This document shows positions 18,364-23,075 of a stretch of DNA of 23,075 bases, one piece after another. The DNA is taken from assembly GCA_025201805.1 (NCBI GenBank), contig MU619342.1, positions 65,238-88,312 of the forward strand. The letters run 5' to 3'. Made by a program: the position numbers and the translations under genes. Position 1 is the first letter of the stretch, and every line of letters starts with the position of its first letter. The notes under the pieces were generated by a model. That model saw only the letters and a program-made list of their open reading frames with translations. It made no database searches and was not told where the DNA came from. The DNA comes from Parasitella parasitica. Lineage: Eukaryota > Mucoromycota > Mucoromycetes > Mucorales > Mucoraceae.

Positions 18364-19063
18364 TCACTGTTGTTGATTCTGCTGTTGCGGTATCTTTTGC
18401 TGTTGTTGCTGCTGTTGCGACGTAAATTGAGCATACTGTTGCGGTGTCAAGATATACTGCAACGAGTGTTTGATTGAGTGAATCTCTAAATGTAGCTTTC
18501 TATTCTGAGCCTCCATATCTTGCATCTGTTTATTGTGTTCGACCTCTTTGGACATCAGTCTGTCTTCAATCTTCTTTCTGCCCAATGCTTGCCTCGTCGC
18601 TAATTTATTGAACTCTTCTTTCTGTTGTTCTAGTTGCTTTTTGAAATTGCTTGCCTGCTGCTCTGAACGGCTTATCGATTCATCAATTTGTGCTTGTAAT
18701 TCGGCTTTTTCGTCTCTTAATTTCAATACTGCTTTATGTTCGGTTTTGTACATTTCTTCTAAAATCGTGTAATGGTCATGGACCGATAGAATTTTTCGAC
18801 TGTATTCAGATAATTCGTTTGTTTTTATCTCTTCTCGCTCTTTGCATTTCTTCAGCACAGTAAACAGATGTTGTATGACGTCCTTTACTGATTTTGGTGC
18901 GTGTACGTTGTCTATTTGTTTTTGCAAGGCATCCAAATACTGTTCATTAGGAAGACCTTGAAGTGCAAGTTTAGCCCATGTTCGTATTGTTTTGAAGAAT
19001 ATTACCTGTTATCGAATCAAGTTCCTTTTGTAAATCTGCAAAATTTTGGGTTGATGAAGCCAT
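18364..19063 (-). CDS. coiled-coil protein with Gln-rich tail, function unknown
   Basis: Two exons, 19063-19006 and 18956-18364, joined across a 49-base GTAATA...TCAAG intron (phase 1), give 216 residues. Without the intron the gene would appear to start at an internal Met (18936). The added N-terminus reads MASSTQNFADLQKELDSITG and then LPNEQYLDALQ. Residues about 60-175 are a nearly continuous Glu/Lys/Gln/Leu-rich heptad pattern predicting a long coiled coil, followed by LTPQQYAQF and a poly-Gln tail. No enzyme domain or family is recognised; a structural or adaptor role is only a guess. It is convergent with the SKT5-like gene (202 bases between stops) and divergent from the LAMTOR5-like gene (435 bases between starts), so it may share a promoter region with the latter. 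Confidence 0.72.
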
Positions 19064-19498
19064 TGGTTGTATTGGTTGAGCTAAATAAAAAGAAAGGCAA
19101 ATCAAAGCGTGCAGAGCCACAAGGAATTAATGTGTTTTGGGTGGTGTTTTGGGACGAAACAATTAAATATCTAGTCATGTAAAACCACGTCCTTCCATTT
19201 GATACAGTGTTATAAAGAATACCAGCATCAACTAGATTGATTGAGGTTAAAGAAACTCATTTAAGATTTCTGATATCCTTGCAATCAAGGCCTATAACAA
19301 GCTACGTTTTTTTTTTAGCGTATAATGGCCCTGCGTCTATCTAATTCGTTTTGGAATATGCTATGGCATTCGAGCTATTATTAGGATCATCGTGGATCCA
19401 AAGAGGCCAAAATTTCAAATCATGATCTACATGCACCCATGTGTAAAATGCATTTTTGAACTAAAGCCATCAAGTGTAATTCTTCATCTTTTTTTACA
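19064..19498. other. divergent intergenic region
   Basis: 435 bases between the start of the coiled-coil gene (minus) and the LAMTOR5-like gene (plus), likely holding both promoters. No clear TATA box or shared motif was identified. No RNA gene seen. Confidence 0.5.
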
Positions 19499-19931
19499 AT
19501 GGAATCTGAATTAATAGCCACACTCGACAACTTGTAAATACAAACGCCCATTTTATATACAGCACCAACTCACCATACAATTTAGGGCTAACAAGGAAGG
19601 CGTCAAGGGCGTGTTAGTTGCGGATGAAAAGGGACTCTGTTTAGGAGGTATTAACAAAAGCGAAGTGCTAAACAAAATGCTAACTTTGAAAAAGTTCGAG
19701 GTATTGCTAAAGCAGATGCAGCAGCATTCATCACGTCTATTGCAAATACAGCTCGTAATCTCGACAATACTCAAGAAGATAAAGTCGAATGCCCTACCAT
19801 CAATATTGAATTTGAAAACAAGTAAGAACTGCCCATGTCGAATAAATATCTCAAATTCTTACATATTTTTATCTCGTAGCCAAGTTATAATTCGCAATGA
19901 GGGAACATTTACCTTGGCTATTTTCATGTAA
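19499..19931 (+). CDS. LAMTOR5: LAMTOR5/HBXIP-like Ragulator subunit (roadblock-type fold)
   Basis: Four exons: 19499-19533, 19586-19647, 19695-19821 and 19880-19931. Introns are 52, 47 and 58 bases, all GT...AG with compatible phases. They give exactly 91 residues, the length of human LAMTOR5. The protein reads MESELIATLDNL, then GVKGVLVADEKGLCLGVRG, ARNLDNTQEDKVECPTINIE, and ends NEGTFTLAIFM. The VLVADEKGLCLG...RG pattern and the closing hydrophobic strand match the LAMTOR5/HBXIP family, whose members sit in the lysosomal/vacuolar Ragulator complex that anchors Rag GTPases for TORC1 signalling. The exons are so short that single-frame ORF finding misses the gene. It is convergent with MGE1 (155 bases between stops). 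Family confident; the signalling role is by homology. Confidence 0.87.
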
Positions 19932-19964
19932 AAAAAAGTATTCGCTCATATACCCCCTCCTGAT

Positions 19965-19986
19965 AAAAAAAAAAAAAAAAAAAAAA
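19965..19986. repeat. A22 homopolymer between convergent genes
   Basis: Twenty-two A in a row between the stop codons of the LAMTOR5-like gene and MGE1. Confidence 0.9.
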
Positions 19987-20086
19987 CCAGAAATAAATTA
20001 CTATAATACATTTTTATTTGTTTTAAATCAAAAGAAGAAGGGTTCTAATATAACATTTGCTCTAACACTATACAACGACGAAAAAC

Positions 20087-20880
20087 CTACTGAGAATCGG
20101 CAACAACACCGACTTGAGCAGGACGAAGCACACGACCCTTGAGGGTATAACCCATCTTTTGTACAGCGAAAATGGTACCAGCTTCTTTACCGGGCATGGG
20201 AGCCTGGAAAAGAGCTTGATGTCTGTTGGGATCAAATGTCTCACCTTCAGGATTTTCACGTTCAACACCATGGCGCTTTAACGCCTTTATCAATTCAGAC
20301 TCTGTCATAGAAACACCAGTGTAAAGGTTGGTTAATTGGTCGACAATCTTTTCAGCATCCTTGACGAGTTCAGATTGAAGACAGCTGCTCTTTTCACGCA
20401 ATTCGCTAGGGACAGCGGTCAGCGCCATGTTCAAAATATCAACAGTATCCAAAAGATCCTTTGCAAACTTTTGAATAGCAAATTCCTTGGTAGTTTCAAT
20501 TTCTTTGCGACTACGCTCACGAATGTTTTCTTGGTCGGCAAGACAACGAAGGTAGGCATCCTTGAGAATTTGAACTTTTTTTTAAAAAAATCGCCTTTCT
20601 CGACATCTCCCAGTATAGAACTTACCTTGAGTTCAGAAATTTGCTTGTCCTTTTCAGCCAACATGTTTTTAATATCCTCAGTCAGTTCAGCTTTAGGAGC
20701 TTCGGTGCCAGCAGCGGAAGCCTCTTCTCCTTCCTTAGGAGTTGCATCCTTACCATTTTCAGTAGCATAATAGCGACGCATAACAGGAAGTGCAGTAGCA
20801 ACCTTTAAACCAGAGCCAGCAGTGGCAGTACGTCTAACTGACAGGGCAGCAGCATTACGGATCGCAGCAACAGGAAACAT
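20087..20880 (-). CDS. MGE1: mitochondrial GrpE homologue Mge1 (Hsp70 nucleotide exchange factor)
   Basis: Releases ADP from the mitochondrial Hsp70 (Ssc1 type), supporting protein import and folding in the matrix. Exons 20880-20626 and 20560-20087 give 242 residues; the 65-base intron is GTAAGT...CTCAAG, phase 0. The N-terminus (MFPVAAIRNAAALSVRRTA, Arg/Ala/Ser-rich, no acidic residue for about 35 positions, then RRYYATENG) is a mitochondrial presequence. A coiled-coil helix follows (AELTEDIKNMLAEKDKQISELK), then the GrpE core DAYLRCLADQENIRERSRKE, the DLLDTVDILNMAL segment, and the C-terminal beta domain with the signature FDPNRHQALFQ...GTIFAVQKMGYTLKGRVLRPAQVGVV. Length is normal for fungal Mge1 (about 230-245). 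The intron has a T7/A8 stretch just before an earlier AAAAG that could compete as an acceptor but would break the frame. Confidence 0.95.
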
Positions 20881-21295
20881 TTGAAAGTTGTAATAAAAAT
20901 TGAAAAGAAAGAGATTTAACTTCCTTTTCTTTTTTCTATTTGACAGAAGCAGGGCTCCTTGGTTGGGCGTACGGAACACCAGAGAGCGTATTCTGAGTGA
21001 CTTTTACAAAAGAGGTTTAAAAGAGCGGTTCAAGTTGTTCCCATCATTGGATTTGAATCAAAGCAGAAGAGATTAACAAATAAAGCCAATTTTAATACCA
21101 ATGCAATCGTGATGATCTCACTTGAGTATTGCATTTATTATACAATTACAAAAGATATTCATAACAATTGTGTTTATTGATAGAATGTCTTGAAATCATG
21201 TATAAGTTATTTCCTTTTTGTTCAGTCGAAAATTCCATTTATGATTATTCATTTTTTTTTAAATAATACAACATGTACACCTTTTGCCAAAATGA
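20881..21295. other. intergenic region upstream of MGE1
   Basis: Contains the MGE1 promoter/leader (minus strand) and AT-rich sequence. No gene, RNA structure or promoter motif could be supported. Confidence 0.45.
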
Positions 21296-21419
21296 TGTCG
21301 CAAAAAAAAAATTTAAGGTGTCGCACTTTTAGAAGAAAAGAGTGTCGCACTTTTTTAAAAAACAGTGTCGCACAATTCAAGAAAAGAGTGTCGTGCTTTT
21401 TAAAAGAAAGATGTCGCGA
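21296..21419. repeat. six-copy array, 23-24-bp period, core TGTCGCAC
   Basis: Cores start at 21296, 21319, 21343, 21366, 21389 and 21412. Three are exact TGTCGCAC; the first reads TGTCGCAA, the fifth TGTCGTGC and the sixth TGTCGCGA. The 15-16 bases between cores are A/T- and purine-rich (AAGAAAAGAG-like), so this is a degenerate tandem repeat with a much better conserved GC-rich core. It lies 0.6 kb before a second six-copy array and the zinc-finger gene. Confidence 0.9.
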
Positions 21420-21421
21420 GG

Positions 21422-21474
21422 CAGTCATCAAAACATCTAGTGGAATAGCGCACAAACCCTTCAAAAGATGACTG
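21422..21474. repeat. inverted repeat next to the array
   Basis: CAGTCATC (21422-21429) and its exact reverse complement GATGACTG (21467-21474), separated by 37 bases, immediately after the last array copy. Confidence 0.55.
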
Positions 21475-21497
21475 GGCAACTTGGTTGCTAACGTCTG

Positions 21498-21736
21498 CAA
21501 TTGTTTGAGGTGAATAGTGTGAAATACAGCTATAACTCATAGATGTATTTGATAAAGAACCAAATGACACTGTAAACAAATATGATAAAATCGGGATAGG
21601 CATCATCGCCAACATTGATAGATAACAAAAATAAAGTACATTAATCAAGCTATCAAGGATTTTGCGAAAATCAGTACAGGCTTTCAAATAACATTGGGAG
21701 TCTTACCAAAAAAAAAATTCACCAATTGTTTGAGGT
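21498..21736. repeat. 14-bp direct repeat pair
   Basis: CAATTGTTTGAGGT occurs at 21498-21511 and again at 21723-21736, 225 bases apart, between the two tandem arrays. Confidence 0.7.
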
Positions 21737-21910
21737 TCAATTCGTGGATTGTGAGAGGGTCACTTCACATTTTGTTTTAATAAAAACATTAGGTACGTTT
21801 TGAGTATATTTGTACCTGGATTCAATTAGCCGGGGCTTATCAAATCCATTCAAACAGTTATCAAACTGGTCCTTCCACGTCCGAACTTTTACACAGAGTT
21901 GTGCTTTTGC

Positions 21911-22016
21911 TTGGTCGGGTCCTTTGGTCGGGTCCTTTGGTCGGGTCCTTTTTTTTTTACTTGGTCGGATCCTTTTTTTTTCCTTGGTCGGGTCCTTTTT
22001 TTGCTTGGTCGGGTCC
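21911..22016. repeat. six-copy array of TTGGTCGGGTCC before the zinc-finger gene
   Basis: Copies start at 21911, 21924, 21937, 21961, 21984 and 22005; five are exact and the fourth has GGATCC. Spacing is 13, 13, 24, 23 and 21 bases, the gaps being filled by T runs of different length. The last copy ends 30 bases before the proposed ATG (22047), so the array is in the promoter or 5' leader of that gene. Confidence 0.92.
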
Positions 22017-22046
22017 TTTTCTTTCGTTTATCCACATTCAGCCAAA

Positions 22047-23075
22047 ATGTTAACATGCACCGATTGTGAAGAAAACTTCAATTCAAAAGACACCCTCAAA
22101 AGACATAAATATGAAAGACATTGTAAAAAATGCACTATCACCGTAACAGTTGAAGGTACGTTCAATTTAGATTCAAATTTACAATTGCTGACTCTGGGCT
22201 TTTAGGAATTTGCGAAAAGGTTGTAGTAGAAAGAAAAAATGATGTTTTACAATGTCCTTTTTGCAACAAAGAACACTTGACTAGAGAAAGTATAAAATCT
22301 CATATACAAAAATCAAAATGTAAAGCAGCTCTTTTCAATGAAAGAACCAAGACAACGAAAAAACGAAACTATGATACTGCCGTTTTGAATGCTTGTGGTG
22401 CTTTATTGTTTGAGAAGCCTCATCAAGAGATGGTTTTAAAAGTGGTTTCTTCAGTAAACTTGAAGCCCGTTAGCATGGTCAACAGCGATGGTGAAGAATT
22501 TAATGTGCTTACGCACGAAAGTCAATTCCAACAAATACAAAAAAACGATATCCAAAGTGCTTCAGTTGTTGAAAAAAAACGATTGATTGACAATGAACCT
22601 GTGGAAATAGAAGTGGGACTTGATGATGTGCTAACGAAAGGTGTCTATCGTGCTCTATTTAATCCAAATGAATTTCAGGAACTTGATGAGGAAATGTGCA
22701 CCCTATTAAATACGGATTGGAGTACGAAGAAGCATATCAAATATTCTTGCTCGGCTCTTCTTGCGGGGATGATAATGGTGAAATAACAAAGCTATTTTGG
22801 TAAATTGTCACGAAGCCTATGGAAGGACGCGGTCTGTAGATGTGCATTGGGAAGATTTTATTGTTAAATTATTTGGTACAAAAACATTCAACTCACTGGT
22901 AACATCTAGTATCCGCATTGATAGTCGTTATGAACCAGAAATTGGTCCATCCACACATCATTTTACTATCTCCAGCAACGAACAGTCAAGAGATACAAAA
23001 ATTTATATACACAAAGAGTCTTGGAATAAAGCAAAGAAGCTTATGATTGAACCTCATAACCACACCATAAACACT
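22047..23075 (+). CDS. zinc-finger protein of unknown family, frameshifted, 3' end outside window
   Basis: Exon 1 (22047-22155) and exon 2 (from 22206) are joined across a 50-base intron (GTACGT...TTTAG, phase 1). The N-terminus carries a C2H2 finger (CTDC, 12 residues, H, 4 residues, H), a CKKC pair, and after the splice a C2HC finger (CPFC, 12 residues, H, 5 residues, C). About 150 residues follow with no recognised domain (GVYRALFNPNEFQELDEEM). The frame stops at 22786. One base on, the +1 frame is open to the window end and coding-like (KAILVNCHEAYGRTRSVD, then FIVKLFGTKTF), so an extra base, most simply in the AAA at 22781-22783, splits one gene. Finger pairs at the N-terminus of a lineage-specific protein beside repeat arrays suggest a mobile-element protein, but no transposase motif was identified. 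Confidence 0.6.

Noticed and set aside
20881-20979. Upstream extension of the MGE1 frame to 20979
   Set aside because: The Met at 20880 begins a proper mitochondrial presequence; the upstream segment is Lys/Asn/Phe-rich leader-like sequence.
21296-22016. CRISPR-like array
   Set aside because: The units are degenerate, the intervals are 13-24 bases of low-complexity A/T or T runs rather than unique spacers, and the setting is a fungal nuclear genome.

Overview
This looks like nuclear DNA of an early-diverging fungus, most likely a Mucoromycota (Mucorales-type) species. The grounds are short GT-AG introns of about 47-84 bases in nearly every conserved gene, AT-rich intergenic DNA full of homopolymer runs, a local family of divergent F-box genes, a Skt5/Chs4-type chitin synthase regulator, and a eukaryotic Fanzor nuclease gene. 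The phylum is inferred from gene content; no rRNA or other marker gene is present.

Layout. At 59-1206 (+) lies the 3' part of an MFS transporter of the nodulin-like/MCH1 type. Positions 2124-13294 hold three intronless, head-to-tail paralogous F-box genes (2399-4324, 5717-7666, 11396-13294). Their promoters share dispersed motifs in the same order. Copies 1 and 3 share patches of unusually high nucleotide identity that suggest gene conversion. Between copies 2 and 3, on the minus strand (about 9840-8243), is a spliced Fanzor, a eukaryotic TnpB relative and RNA-guided nuclease. It keeps the RuvC Asp/Glu/Asp residues and the zinc ribbon, but an A7 run separates it from its conserved C-terminal tail by one base. 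A small hairpin that could be an element end or part of its guide RNA lies about 150 bases downstream. A 17-bp tandem repeat and a T20 run lie upstream of F-box copy 3.

After a gene-poor 3-kb stretch (13295-16250) comes a compact housekeeping block: a Skt5/Chs4-like Sel1-repeat protein (16251-18161, +, 3 exons), a coiled-coil protein with a Gln-rich tail (19063-18364, -, 2 exons), a 91-residue LAMTOR5-like Ragulator subunit in four small exons (19499-19931, +), and the mitochondrial GrpE/Mge1 nucleotide exchange factor (20880-20087, -, 2 exons).

The right end (21296-23075) looks like part of a mobile element or other lineage-specific locus. It has a six-copy array with a 23-24-bp period around TGTCGCAC, inverted and direct repeats, a second six-copy array of TTGGTCGGGTCC, and immediately after it a zinc-finger gene with one intron and a one-base frameshift, running off the window.

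The genes do not form one pathway. The most interesting parts are the Fanzor inserted in a fast-evolving F-box cluster and the repeat-flanked zinc-finger locus. Exon structures, repeat periods and motif positions were read by eye; no database search or structure prediction was run.
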